A stretch of DNA of 64,000 nucleotides from Aphrocallistes beatrix (lineage: Eukaryota > Porifera > Hexactinellida > Sceptrulophora > Aphrocallistidae): contig OY725496.1 of the NCBI GenBank assembly GCA_963281255.1, forward strand, positions 1,054,001-1,118,000, read 5' to 3'. The notes beneath the pieces were generated by a model, which was given only the letters and a program-made list of their open reading frames with translations, was not told the DNA's origin and did no database searches. Positions within the stretch are counted from its first letter, which is position 1; every line of letters starts with the position of its first letter. Positions 20,152 through 30,424 of this stretch are shown here, one piece after another. The position numbers were made by a program, and so were the translations under genes.

Positions 20152-20708
20152 CAAGCGCGCTTCGCTTGCTTGCGCTGCGGCGGCTGGCGGACACTTTGTG
20201 TCCGCCGGAGGCTCCCTTCGGTCGCCTGGGGTCACCATTGATTAATTATAAGGGAGAAAACATCTCTAAATATGTCTGTCCTACTGTTATAATCTATATC
20301 GCACGAAAAATCACCAAATTTATCAATATTGAAAATTTTGATGCGTAATGATGACGTCATAACAGAGTGATGAGCCATCATTTTTTGATGATAGTTGCAT
20401 CATATGTGAGGCGTATTAGTATACATATTCTATTAAAGTTTCAGCCTTCTATCTCCTATAATTGCTGAGTTATACTCGAATAACTGTGTTGCTTAACTTT
20501 TAAAAATGTGACAATGACGTCATAATTCCATGATGAGTCGACATTTTGCTCTGAGCTCAGAACTTAACTGGAGCCATAGCCAAAAGACTCCCACATGCCA
20601 TAAATCAGCCTTCTACGCCTAGCAGTTTCTTTAATCAATTCGTTACAGATATATATATATATATATATATACGCACATATAGATTAATCGAGGTTTTAAT
20701 AGTAAGGA
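20152..20708 (-). mobile_element. Helitron-like element, complete and uninterrupted (557 bp)
   Basis: 3' CTTG (complement CAAG at 20152) preceded by terminal hairpins GCGGACACTTTGTGTCCGC and a GGAGGCTCCC/GGTCGCC stem. The 5' end TCCTTACTATTAAAACCTCG (complement) lies at 20708. Flanking host bases are A on the 5' side and T on the 3' side. Cleanest reference copy of the family. Confidence 0.8.
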
Positions 20709-21404
20709 TAGACTCTTTTAAGGAGACAAAACCCAAAAAAATCAAAGTCTTAATTCAACCATTGTTATACTGTTTATGGATAGTACTAGTTAGTACAAGA
20801 ATTAATGCATAGTATGAGTTGCGAACTAGGAATAAATATGAAGTTATAGTCACTCAAAGTCTAAATCCTATACAATATCCGTGGTTGTGCCGTTCGTCAT
20901 AACTAACTATTGACTAGGATCAGGTTGATTTAACCGTTCAAATATCATTATTAGCGAATGGTTGAGCTAGTAACGAAGCTATTTTGTTCAATTTTAACTT
21001 TAATAATTTTTTATGTTGAAAAATATTTTGTCGAGTCATTTGCTCAGGAATTTTTGGGACAAAATAATTTTCAGTTTTTAAACTTTTATTTTATTTGAAA
21101 ATCGGGCTTCGCTACTAGCTTAATCAGAGGATTTAGCGAGTTAATTACAATAGGTTTGCATTTAAAATGTGAATATTTTTTGAGTTAGGGTAATCATACG
21201 GATGTGCGCCAATTGAAAATTTAAAAAATTTAAATTAATAGATTTTGATTGAGAAAGGCCAGATTTTACCTGCTACAAGTACATAAACAATCATCGGATT
21301 GACAAAATATCTGATTATCGGATTATTTAGACATCTTTGAATTAAATAAAAACTAAATTACAATATATCTGGTTCTGGCAATTTTTTTCAAAATTTGAGG
21401 GCCT
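20709..21404. other. AT-rich stretch without recognised features
   Basis: No open frame, terminal repeat or family body was recognised. It lies between a Helitron-like 5' end and a foldback element. Confidence 0.4.
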
Positions 21405-22071
21405 GTCACCTTAAGTAGGGACTGTAGGCGTTCAATCTCGGGTCCTGGAACTTGGGTTCATTGTGTATTATTGATATCTCGTAATCCGCTCAAGTTAGAC
21501 ATGGGTAGTATATTACTGTTAAATAGGAAGTCGTATTTTTAGAGTCCATTGGTTATGTTGGCTTACCTCAACAATGTGTGTAGCATGAGTTATCTGGTTT
21601 TCACACCTGTTTTCCACAGATTTAAGATTCATTTTGGTAATATTCTGACCTGTTTTAAGCACATTTTAAAGCGTTATTAATGTATAATTTTGAAAAATAA
21701 TCAAGGTAGGAATGGGCTAATTCAAAAATTTGACTTTTCTAATGGAATGTTGTTACATTCCAGCGTTGCTATGGAAACATATTCTTCCATTTGAGCCTTT
21801 ATCTTGAAAACAGTTACAATTAGACATTCAAATTTGACTATATTTGATAGATAATAGGCTACTCTCTATTAATGAAAACCACATAACTCACAATCCACAC
21901 ATAGTTGAGGTAAGCCAACATAACCAATGGACTCTAAAAATACGACTTTCTATTTAACAATAATACACTACCCATGTTCAACTTGAGCGGATTACGAGAT
22001 ATCAATAATACACAATGGACCAAGTTCCACGACCCGAGATTGAACGCCTACAGTCCTTACTTAAAGGAGTC
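21405..22071. mobile_element. foldback element (CTTAAGTAGGGACTGTAGGC arms)
   Basis: Arms of about 200 bp are inverse: ACTGTAGGCGTTCAATCTCG / CGAGATTGAACGCCTACAGT and CCATTGGTTATGTTGGCTTA / its inverse. The centre holds TGGAATGTTGTTACATTCCA and TTGCTATGGAAAC, text shared with the foldbacks at 38500 and 46734. Confidence 0.7.
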
Positions 22072-22079
22072 TATGATAT

Positions 22080-22693
22080 ATATAAACAATAATCGAGTTT
22101 TAATAGCAAGGATTTTGTCCCAAAAGTCCCAATTTTGAGATCTAAAAAAACTCTTTTCGTTCTTCTATCTAGCTAATTCAGTGCTAGAGTGTCCCGATTT
22201 TGCATGAAATTTCCATTTATGTCCTTTTTATTTATTCTAAGTATAAAACATTTCTAATGCGTCCCGCTTTTATCATGGCTCAAGTTGGCCAGGTTAATAA
22301 AAAATTAATCATAAAAGTTTACACATTACAAGTACGCTTCGCTTGATTGTTTTCGATTTTTTTTTCGAAATCAAGTGTTATGGAATTTCTTGAAAATAAC
22401 TGAAACAAATAATATCCAATTATGCAGTTGTACTGAATACAATGACTTGAAATTCACTTTATTTGTTACAGAAATTAAGATAATCCAATATTTTTTTATT
22501 TGAAATACATGGATCGGTCTAAAATGTCCGAAATTATTAATGATTTTTTTAAACTGCAAGAATTTTTCAATTGAGATGCTTGCGCGGGCATTTTAAATGA
22601 TTTTTTCGTAAGTATATACATTATACTTTAAATTGAAAATAAGAAATGGGCCGCGCAGAAACCTCAAGCTTAAAAAAATAAACCTAGAATCAA
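22080..22693. other. Helitron-like 5' terminus (minus) and unrecognised sequence
   Basis: At 22085-22112 a complement of TCCTTGCTATTAAAACTCG marks a Helitron-like 5' end. The next 580 bp hold no recognised gene; 22324-22344 (AAGTACGCTTCGCTTG) resembles the Helitron 3' end but lacks its hairpins. Confidence 0.45.
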
Positions 22694-23136
22694 TCCTTAT
22701 TATTAAAACTCGATTATTGTGATGATATCTGTAACGAATTGATTAAAGAAACTATAAGGCACAGAAAGCTGATTTTTGGCATGTGGGAGTCTTTTGGCTA
22801 TGGCTCCACTAAGTTCTGAGCTCAGACGAAAATGTAGACTCATCATGGAATTATGACGTCATTTCCACATTCTTATAATTAGAAATTTCAGCTTTTCGAC
22901 CATAACTCAGCCATTTTAGGTTGTAGAAGGCGACCTAAAATGGATGAGTTATGGTCGAAAAGCTGAAATTTCAATAAATGTGTATATTAATATATCTCAC
23001 ATATGATGCAATTATCATCAAAAAATGATGACTCATCACTGTGTTATGACATCATCATTACGTATCAAAATTTTAAAAATTGACTAATTTGTGGAGTTTT
23101 CGTGCGATATCGATTATATCAGTAGGACAGACCATA
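22694..23136 (+). mobile_element. Helitron-like element, 5' part
   Basis: A|TCCTTATTATTAAAACTCG starts at 22694, followed by CTGTAACGAATTGATTAAAG and the family body. It contains a local inverse duplication (CCATTTTAGGTTGTAGAAGG / CGACCTAAAATGG, 22910-22945). It ends at a foldback element near 23137, so the 3' hairpins are missing. Confidence 0.65.
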
Positions 23137-23465
23137 GCCTACTATAATAAGGCCTCAGAGTAACTTGCGAATTTGGCACTAGGGATGCGGTAGAAGATGG
23201 ATGAAGAAATACATGAGCTGCCTTAAATCATTAACAAAGCACAATAGAGCTTAGGAATGTATTACCAGCATATATAAATATGGTATCAAAGTGCCCATAT
23301 CCGTTGTTAAAATTTAGATTAGTCATCAAATGATTGCGCAACAGGTTATATTTGGGTCAAATTTAGTGATTTTCAGAGTTCGTTTAAGGGCACTTCTAAG
23401 TGTTTTTATTATAAAGTTTTTCGTATAGAACTGAGATATGAATGTGTTAATACGATTTCTTTGAA
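23137..23465. mobile_element. half copy of a foldback element
   Basis: From ATAGCCTACTATAATAAGGC to TGAATGTGTTAATACG it matches the left arm of the complete foldback at 46734-47925. The right arm is absent. Confidence 0.65.
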
Positions 23466-24475
23466 CCATGCCAGTCAATAAATGGGTGTTTGAATCCAAT
23501 CTTCTATCACACTCTATACGATATACGTACTATAAATTATTTTAAATAATATTATGATTATTGTTAATTCACTCACTCCGCTCAATAATAAAAACAGTAT
23601 AATAATGAGAAATCCAAACGAATCTATACTACGAAATCTATACTTCAAATTGGATTTTGACAATTCTACATGATGTGATTGAAACCATATATAATAATTT
23701 GGGCAATTTTACGTATATATAACAGTGGCCAAAAAATCAATACGGAAGTAATCGACTGTCTCTGCAAGGAAGCTTATGAGACAATTCTTGAAGTACAATT
23801 TGAACACATATCCCCAACTGTGCATATTTTGGCCCATTCTTCAGACTTGATTGATCTATACAACGGTGGGAAGGTCTGGGATCCTGCCACAAATATGTCA
23901 CCAGATTTCGTACATGTCTAGCAAGAAAAATTTCTTTTGAAGACTATTTCCGAGATATTCTCGCGTTCATTTGATAGGCCAAGTAGACCATTCTACTGTA
24001 CACAAAATTATATAATTAAATCGAAAAATTATTTTTTACAAACCCATAAATTTACCGAAATTGACCTTTAATTTTCATGATAGCAAAATTATATATCCAC
24101 CACGTGATTTCTCGCCTAAGATAACCTATATAAGGTTGAAATATAATGATATATTTGAAAAAATGGCTATTTCCACATTTCAACCATTTTGTGGCACTGT
24201 GCATCACCTGTCTATAATGGCCACTACCTATCTATAATGGCTATCACCTTTATCACTTTTTAAGTGTTTACGTATTACATGACCTGTTACGAACGATAAA
24301 CAATTTTATGTAATTACTTCAAGTAATGGATTTCTAAAAGCTTGATATTTATTGCACTACGTCGATACCTTTTGGGGATTAAAACAATTACTACCTGTAT
24401 ATAACGGTCACTTGTGTATAACGGCCAATTCTGTCCAGTCCCTTGGGCCGTTATATACAGGTTCCACTGTATATA
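23466..24475. other. non-coding stretch with minor repeat ends
   Basis: An 80-residue open frame at 23679-23921 (…HILAHSSDLIDLYNGGKVWD…) has no recognised family and no upstream signals. 24385-24475 has CCTGTATATAACGGTCAC and GGGCCGTTATATACAGGTTC near CCACTGTA, likely a degraded pogo-type MITE. Confidence 0.4.
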
Positions 24476-24808
24476 TGTCATGGACCAAAGTGTAAATTGG
24501 CCAAGATTTGTGAATCTTGGCTAAATCTTGGCTAAAAGCAACTTTGGCTCAGCCAAACATTTGGCTGAGCCATAGCATTCTATACACTAAGGCAATGGTG
24601 CGGTTCAAAAAACGTAGACTATGGACTAACTAGTATAGTTATAATTGCTCAATTTTGATTGGCTGAATTTTAGGCGCCAAAAATCGTACTGAATATTACA
24701 CATTATATAAGCATCAATGCCTACTATTGAGTTGTTATTTCACACTTCTACTACGTATCTCTACTTATACATTCATTACTATACTCACACGAATTTCTTC
24801 GCTCTAAC

Positions 24809-25695
24809 ATGGCCTGCATTGTGCCTGGTTGTAAATCCAACTATAAAAGTCAAGCTGGATTCACCACCTCATTCAACTTCCCGAAAGATCAAGAATTGCG
24901 TGAAAAATGGTTCAGAGCAATCCCAAGACCCAAAGCTGACTACCAGAATAACAAGCAATTGAAGGTTAGTAATAGTTTGTTATTGTCTTATTCAAATCTT
25001 CCCTCAGTGTAGTATTTACCCACCTCTCCTCTTAGGTATGCATCATTCATTTCAAAGAGCATGACATTGACAGTACTTTTGAATATTTTGATGGACAACG
25101 AACAGTGACAGTTCTGAAGGACAGAGTGGCTTTGAAGAAAAACGCAGTGCCTTGCATATTCCCCAATTGCCCTCCTTATCTCACTGATCACAATATCACG
25201 ACGAAGAGGCTATCGAAAGAAGACAAAGAGCAGCTGAGGATGGAGGAGGCTTTTTCAAAGAGTTTGGCAGACAACGAAGAAACGGTTGTTAAGTTCCTAG
25301 TTACATCATATAATGAGCTTATTACTAAATTACATTTGATCGACCTCCGTAATGGTTGGACTCTCTATTTATCCGATAACAATCCATTGGCATTTTATAA
25401 AATTATTGTAGTCGATTGTGAGCCTACCATTGAAAGATCAGTCGTAATTGATGAGGATTTATTTGTGAAGGCTTTTTATAAACAAAGTTCCCTATCTATT
25501 TCAATACTTGCTATCAGTGACACTCGTCAAATTGACAATCTTCTTGACGAAGTTGATAGGTATTCACAAGTCAATGAAACTCCCACTCAATATTCTATTA
25601 ATATCCATATTCAAAATGCTATCAGGGAGTTGGAAAATGCAATCACACTTACTGAAGGAGATTCACTTGAGCAGCCTGACTTAAACATATATTAA
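24809..25695 (+). CDS. THAP-domain protein, two exons (24809-24964, 25036-25695)
   Basis: Exon 1 starts MACIVPGCKSNYK and ends ...KQLK at a AAG|GTTAGT donor. Exon 2 follows CTCTTAG and begins VCIIHFKEHD, phase 0, giving 271 residues. The C2CH zinc module is complete: C3, C8, then C and H in VCIIHF at residues 54-57, followed by AVPCIFPN, the THAP signature. The C-terminal 150 residues (NGWTLYLSDNNPLAFYKIIV...) have no recognised domain; no transposase D/E triad is evident. THAP domains bind DNA. It lies inside the 24571-26982 inverted repeats and so is the transposon's own protein, perhaps binding the ends. The stop codon lies in a 42-bp perfect palindrome. Confidence 0.8.
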
Positions 25696-25731
25696 AATCG
25701 ACGAGGCGCATGCGCCTCGTCGATTTTAATA
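25690..25731. repeat. 42-bp perfect palindrome at the THAP gene stop
   Basis: Arms TATTAAAATCGACGAGGCGC and the exact inverse meet at a central AT with no unpaired bases. It includes the TAA at 25693-25695. It could fold as an RNA hairpin at the 3' end of the message or act as a protein site in the transposon. Confidence 0.85.
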
Positions 25732-26387
25732 GCTCGACTTAAATGATCTAAGTAATTGTCATGATACATTAAGGAGTATACTACTGTTTTTTATTTGCCA
25801 ACTCAATAATTTAATCGCTTCTAAAAATAATCGAAGGTATAACGTTCTAACACAAGTACTTTCTCTTAAAATTCACGGTATATCACCTGCTTGTTACCGT
25901 CTTATTCAAACATCTAATTGCTTAATACTACCGCACGAGCGAAATTTGCTTTCTATCAAAAATACTCTGGGCATAGAGGGTGAATATTCATTTAACAATT
26001 TTAGTAATCGAAAAGAAGCACAGTGAAGTTTGGAGAGATTGGTGTACCTGTGCCGTTCCAAAATGGGAAATTCTTAAGAAACTGTGTAACACTAGCTAAT
26101 TGCATATTATCAAAAGCGGTTAAAAACTATAATGTCATGGTATTAGGTCGTGATAATTCTAAGTTACAAAAGTACAGTAATAATACTTAATAATTATGAT
26201 AACTTAATATCCTTCTATTCCTTAGATCCGTTACACAGAATACGAGACAAGAAAATCACAATCACCTTTACAGTTAGTCACCTTTGTAACTATCCTTATG
26301 AAACTACATCGTTAAACAGTCAACAATATACATACTACTCACCGATACGAATTCTGATACAGTCATCTATATGATATGACATACAAC
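25732..26387. other. transposon interior, non-coding
   Basis: Downstream of the THAP gene. No recognised gene or repeat. The open frame at 26150-26374 is AT-rich low complexity. Confidence 0.4.
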
Positions 26388-26615
26388 CAGGGCCGGCGAC
26401 AGGGGGGGGTAGCTTGGGGTAAAACCGGGGGGCCCGTGGTAAATAGGGGCCCCAGGTCGGCATGTAATGGTTTCTTTAGGTTTTAAGATGTCCATTGTAA
26501 TTGTGTCTTATATGTACATAAATGAATTCCTTTGTTTCAGTTTTCACTAATAGAATAATGGAGGGGCCCGCCAGAAATCATACTAGGGGGCCCGTAAGTT
26601 CTGTCGCCGGCCCTG
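26388..26615. mobile_element. hAT MITE with perfect 8-bp target duplication
   Basis: Ends CAGGGCCGGCGACAGG and CTGTCGCCGGCCCTG; flanks CATACAAC at 26380-26387 and 26616-26623 are identical. GGGGCCC-rich interior. 228 bp, no transposase; the open frame at 26522 partly overlaps it and is spurious. Confidence 0.85.
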
Positions 26616-26982
26616 CATACAACCAGATGGTCGCAGCCGCTTATTGCTCTCCTCAAATAGTGCTTATCTACCTACTAGTCTCTTTAATTTACTTTATTAG
26701 TACTTGTAACACTCATCTAGTTGATATTTAGTATGTATTTACTCTTTATATTACCTACTACATTATACGTTGTCTTTTGAATTAAATATTTATTAATAAG
26801 TTATAGTTATCCTTCGAGTTGTAGTTTTAAACTAGATAGTGTGGGCAAGGAGTAATCTATGTTAATACGAGGATTCTGATATGTTACTGAGTATATCTAT
26901 GAAAAAATACATAACTATACTAGTTTGCCAATGGTCCAATAATTTTAGAACGCACCATTGCCTTAGTGTATAGAATGCTATG

Positions 26983-27544
26983 GCTGAGCCAAAGTGTTGA
27001 GTTAACCTAAATTTGATGGGAGCATCATACATTATGGGTTGACAAGAAATTGCAGATTTAATTCTAAATGTTATTAATCAATTTATTACTAATAAAACTA
27101 ATTTATGACAATAAATTTAACAAATATAAGCTCTTAAATCTATTATTAGATAGAAATAGTAGTTTCACATTCACAGAAGGCTACAATGATTTTCTGAATA
27201 AGTAATCAACTAATGAATTTATCGAATCCGTAACTACAGTCTAGTTAGTGTGGAATTACCATCAAACAATTACTATCAGTCAAGTGTGAGTTTGGAATGT
27301 CCATAACTACATTCTAAATATTGAGAACTGTAAGTACTTGGCAACGGATAAAGTAATTGTAGGAATGTAATTTTAGTTTCATTTAACTATGCCTATTGTA
27401 TGAAGTAGTTTTTCGCAGTATATAATGTTGAAAAGCTACCAGAGTGTACTTGCCATCACCAACATCACATTTCCAACACCAGAAGATTTTATGGGGAGTT
27501 AGATTAACTCCCCAAATCTAAGCAGCCTTTAACCCTTTGATAAG
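26983..27544. other. outer element interior without genes
   Basis: 26983-27075 (GGCTGAGCCAAAGTGTTGAG, TAACCTAAATTTGATGGGAG) is the inverse of 30040-30130, i.e. part of the outer element's inverted ends that was separated from 24570 by the THAP insertion. The rest has no recognised features. Confidence 0.5.
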
Positions 27545-28145
27545 TTTGTTAGTTAATTCTTCTGAGGATTTTGGCAAAAGCTTCCACCTCCGAGCAGCTG
27601 AGAAGTACAGCGTCTGTCGGTTTGGTGATATTTTCGAGCTGTATACATAGGTGGAGAGTTTCGAGGAAAAGAGAGAGCCCGCGCATTATTAGTTGCCAAG
27701 GTTTACGAGACTCTCTGCAAAGCACACGACAAGCTCTGTCATGCAGGGAGGTTTAGAATGTGGGCCTATTTGGAGAAGAATAAACTGCACATTACTCGCT
27801 CGCTTGGAATTATTTTGACGACTCTGCCCTATATGCCAGGAGAAGAAGGGGAAGGTGACTACGAAAAGGATTGTCCACAAGCCAATCATTCCTCCAACTG
27901 TTGGCCAGTGTGCACAGTCTGACCTGATTGATTTACGAATGCAAGAGGATAACAGGTTCAAATACTCTCGCAATGAGTGGAAGAGCACACGGTTCGTACA
28001 TGGAAGGCCTAGGAAATCCACAGATCAAGGAAGCATTGAGCGAGCCAACCAGGATGTCGAGCTGCTCTTTGCCCGCCTCAGATCATTGAAAAAGCCACTG
28101 GACCAATGGGTGAGTGAATTAAAATATGTTCAATATACTACGGGT
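27545..28145 (+). pseudogene. KRBA2/Ginger-type integrase, N-terminal and core fragments
   Basis: Across shifting frames: VAKVYETLCKAHDKLCHAGR, then LCPICQEKKGKVTTKRIVHK, the HHCC zinc-binding part. Then IIPPTVGQCAQSDLIDLRMQ, the start of the integrase core with its first Asp. Then VHGRPRKSTDQGSIERANQD, the conserved third-acid (Glu) region. About 45 residues that should hold the second Asp are deleted between DLIDL and VHGRP. The frame ends at 28140 with KYVQY, where a mariner end begins. This is the integrase type found in KRBA2/SCAND3 and Ginger/Gypsy elements. Non-functional. Confidence 0.65.
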
Positions 28146-28560
28146 GTTCAATAAGTTCTGATCAATACACTGTAAAACATTTAAAATACACGATAAACAA
28201 GTAATTAATGTTCTATTTTTTCAAAATACTCCCACGATTATCGATACAGCGTTGTAAACGTTCTAATCATTGTACAAATACTTTTTCATAGTCCTCAGGA
28301 GGTATAAGGTTTAGATACTAGAAAATCGCCGAACCCAGTCCTGCATTTGTGTCGAAATGACGACCAGAAAGGTACTCTTTTAGCTTCGGGAATAAATAAA
28401 AGTCACAAGGAGCTAGGTCTGGACTGTAGGGTGGATGCTCAAGCTCAACCATCCCCATGCTTGCAATTTTGGCTTTGACCTGCTTCCCCCCATGCCAAAA
28501 TTGGTCCGGGTTAAATTTTGTGCCATTTAATTACGTACACTAAAGTAGTCCTCTCCTCAT
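28139..28560 (-). pseudogene. mariner transposase C-terminal remnant
   Basis: TACGGGTGTTCAATAAGTTC at 28138 is a mariner-like terminal repeat. The minus strand reads HPPYSPDLAPCDFYLFPKLK (about 28380-28445), the hallmark last-catalytic-Asp block of mariner transposases. Then FRHFDTN-type text and EDYEKVFVQ-LERLQRCIDN follow. Frames are broken and the N-terminal domain is missing. Confidence 0.65.
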
Positions 28561-28744
28561 AGGATGTGATGACATTACAATCACTCTAGGAGGTCTCTGG
28601 AGTAATCAATAGGAAGTCGTTTAGTTTTGTAATCAGGAACGACAGGCTTGACTCGAGGAAGGAAGGAGTGAGTGAGGGAAGTGTTGGGAAGGGAAATGAA
28701 GAACATTTAACCTTACAAACAGTGATTAGAGCACCAGAGTATAT

Positions 28745-29245
28745 TGTCTAGGTTAACAAATGATGTAATATCAGTCCTAATAAGCGGTCTAACCTCCAAG
28801 TCGTGCAAGATTGCTTCATCCAGCTCGTCAGTAGAAGAGAGAGACGAGGAGGGAACTTCAACTTCGGTGTACCGTGGACAGGTTCTGGGCTATATGAAGA
28901 ACATGGCTGAGGCTGTTGGTCTCTATCCACTTGGTTAGCAACATCGGCTGAAGGAATCGTCACATCCGGCTGACATAGAGTCATGCGAGAGAGTGGGAGG
29001 AGGAGGGTAGGCGTGCTCGATCGTGGGACAGGAACTGCTGTAGCCTCGGTAGTTTGAGTAGAGAATTCGATGATCTCGCCACCCATCTGTAGGGCGTCAT
29101 CTACATCATATTGAGCGAGTCTATCAACTCTTGGGGTAGCATCAAATCTACAGATAGATCAGGGGGGATCCTCCTAAAGTGCACCTCAAGGGGAGTACGT
29201 CCAAATGACTGTTTGACAGTATTCTTAGTATATTGAACATATTTG
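28745..29245 (-). pseudogene. integrase C-terminal fragment, inverted
   Basis: The minus strand reads QYTKNTVKQSFGRTPLEVHF then RRIPPDLSVDL, the part of KRBA2-type integrases after the core. The frame then shifts into IEFSTQTTEATAVPVPRSST. The bases ATATGTTCAATATACTA at the start are identical to those ending the plus-strand integrase at 28140. The two fragments therefore belong together and one was inverted. Confidence 0.6.
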
Positions 29246-29880
29246 AACTACACTCTGTCCCTTATAACAGATCAAGTGACAACTAAACTACACCCTGTCC
29301 CTCGTAACAGAGCAAGTGACAACTGAACTACACCCTGTCCCTTATAACAGAGCCAGTAACAACTGAATTACACCCTATCCCTTATAACAGAGCAAGTAAC
29401 AACTGAATTACACCCTGTCCCTCATAACAGAGCAAGTAACAACTGAATTACACCCTGTCCTTCATAACAGATCAAGTGACAACTAAACTACACCCTGTCC
29501 CTCGTAACAGAGCAAGTGACAACTGAACTACACCCTGTCCCTTATAACAGAGCCAGTAACAACTGAATTACACCCTATCCCTTATAACAGAGCAAGTAAC
29601 AACTGAATTACACCCTGTCCCTCATAACAGAGCAAGTAACAACTGAATTACACCCTGTCCCTCATAACAGAGCAAGTGACAACTGAATTACACCCTGTCC
29701 CTCATAACAGAGCAAGTAACAACTGAATTACACCCTGTCCCTCATAACAGAGCAAGTAACAACTGAATTACATCCTGTCCCTTATAACAGAGCAAGTAAC
29801 AACTGAATTACACCCTGTCCCTCATAACAGAGCAAGTGACAACTGAATTACACCCTGTCCCTCATAACAGAGCAAGTAAC
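29245..29880. repeat. 40-bp minisatellite, about 16 copies
   Basis: Unit of 40 bp: AACTGAATTACACCCTGTCC followed by CTCATAACAGAGCAAGTAAC. Copies differ by a few positions (GTAAC/GTGAC, CTCAT/CTTAT/CTCGT). A block of several units is itself duplicated (29281-29400 vs 29481-29620). The GAGCAAGTGACAAC text matches the core of the capped elements, but no GCATGCGCC cap is seen. Confidence 0.9.
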
Positions 29881-30040
29881 TAGTACGAATGACTCATACC
29901 TTTGTTGAATTGTTAATATTTTTAATTAATTATTGTGCATTGCTAATTACTGTTAACATGAATGAGTTTTATATTGGATTTTCTCAACTGGTAATCATAT
30001 TCTATACTACTCTCACGCATAACGCATAACGCAATAAGAT
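29881..30040. other. short AT-rich spacer to outer element end
   Basis: No gene; leads into the right inverted end of the 5.7-kb element. Confidence 0.4.
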
Positions 30041-30224
30041 TAAATAAATCTACAATTTCTTGTCAACCCATGATGTATTATGCTCCCATCAAATTTAGGT
30101 TAACTCAACACTTTGGCTCGCCAAATATTTGGCTGAGCCAAAGTTGCTTTTAGCCAAGATTTAGCCAAGATTCACAAATCTTGGCCAGTTTACACTTTGG
30201 TCCATAACATATATACTGTATATA

Positions 30225-30413
30225 CAGTTGACTCTGCTTAATATGGTCACTGTTTAATCGGGTCAACCGCTTAATCGGGTCACTATTGGCAGGACCGGAA
30301 TAGCTCTAACAAATAGAAGTAAATTCAAAAGTATTTTCGGTTAATAGGGTTTTCCGCTTAATCGGGGCAAAATGTCCTCTGACCGATGTGACTCTATTAA
30401 GCGGAGTAGACTG
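30225..30413. mobile_element. pogo-type MITE (CAGTTGACTCTGCTTAATAT)
   Basis: Copy of the family at 17976, ends CAGTTGACTCTGC and GCGGAGTAGACTG in TA repeats. Confidence 0.75.
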
Positions 30414-30424
30414 TGTGTATATAT

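Larger units (their letters stand above)
24571..26982 (+). mobile_element. THAP-protein DNA transposon (2.4 kb)
   Basis: 32-bp ends are perfect inverses: CATAGCATTCTATACACT... at 24571-24602 and its complement at 26951-26982. The flanking GGCTGAGCC on both sides acts as a target duplication of about 7-11 bp; the palindromic target blurs its length. It contains one spliced THAP gene and a nested hAT MITE. THAP-bearing transposons include the P-element superfamily, but no P-type catalytic domain is seen, so it is probably non-autonomous or a derivative. Confidence 0.65.
24479..30208. mobile_element. 5.7-kb terminal-inverted-repeat element, Ginger-like, with nested insertions
   Basis: Left end 24479-24570 (ATGGACCAAAGTGTAAATTG ...) and right end about 30116-30206 (... 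ACACTTTGGTCCAT) are inverse over about 90 bp with few differences. Without the nested THAP element (2.4 kb) the core is about 3.3 kb and holds a KRBA2-type integrase (27545-28145 and, inverted, 28745-29245). Known: Ginger elements are TIR DNA transposons using a gypsy-like integrase. Inferred: this is a decayed member. Confidence 0.55.

Noticed and set aside
19907-20348. Several 80-100-codon open frames on both strands
   Set aside because: They run through GGGAAT repeats, TA microsatellite and Helitron hairpins; low complexity, mutually overlapping.
29245-29880. CRISPR-like array of regular 40-bp repeats
   Set aside because: Repeats are contiguous with no unique spacers, and the context is eukaryotic; it is a minisatellite.
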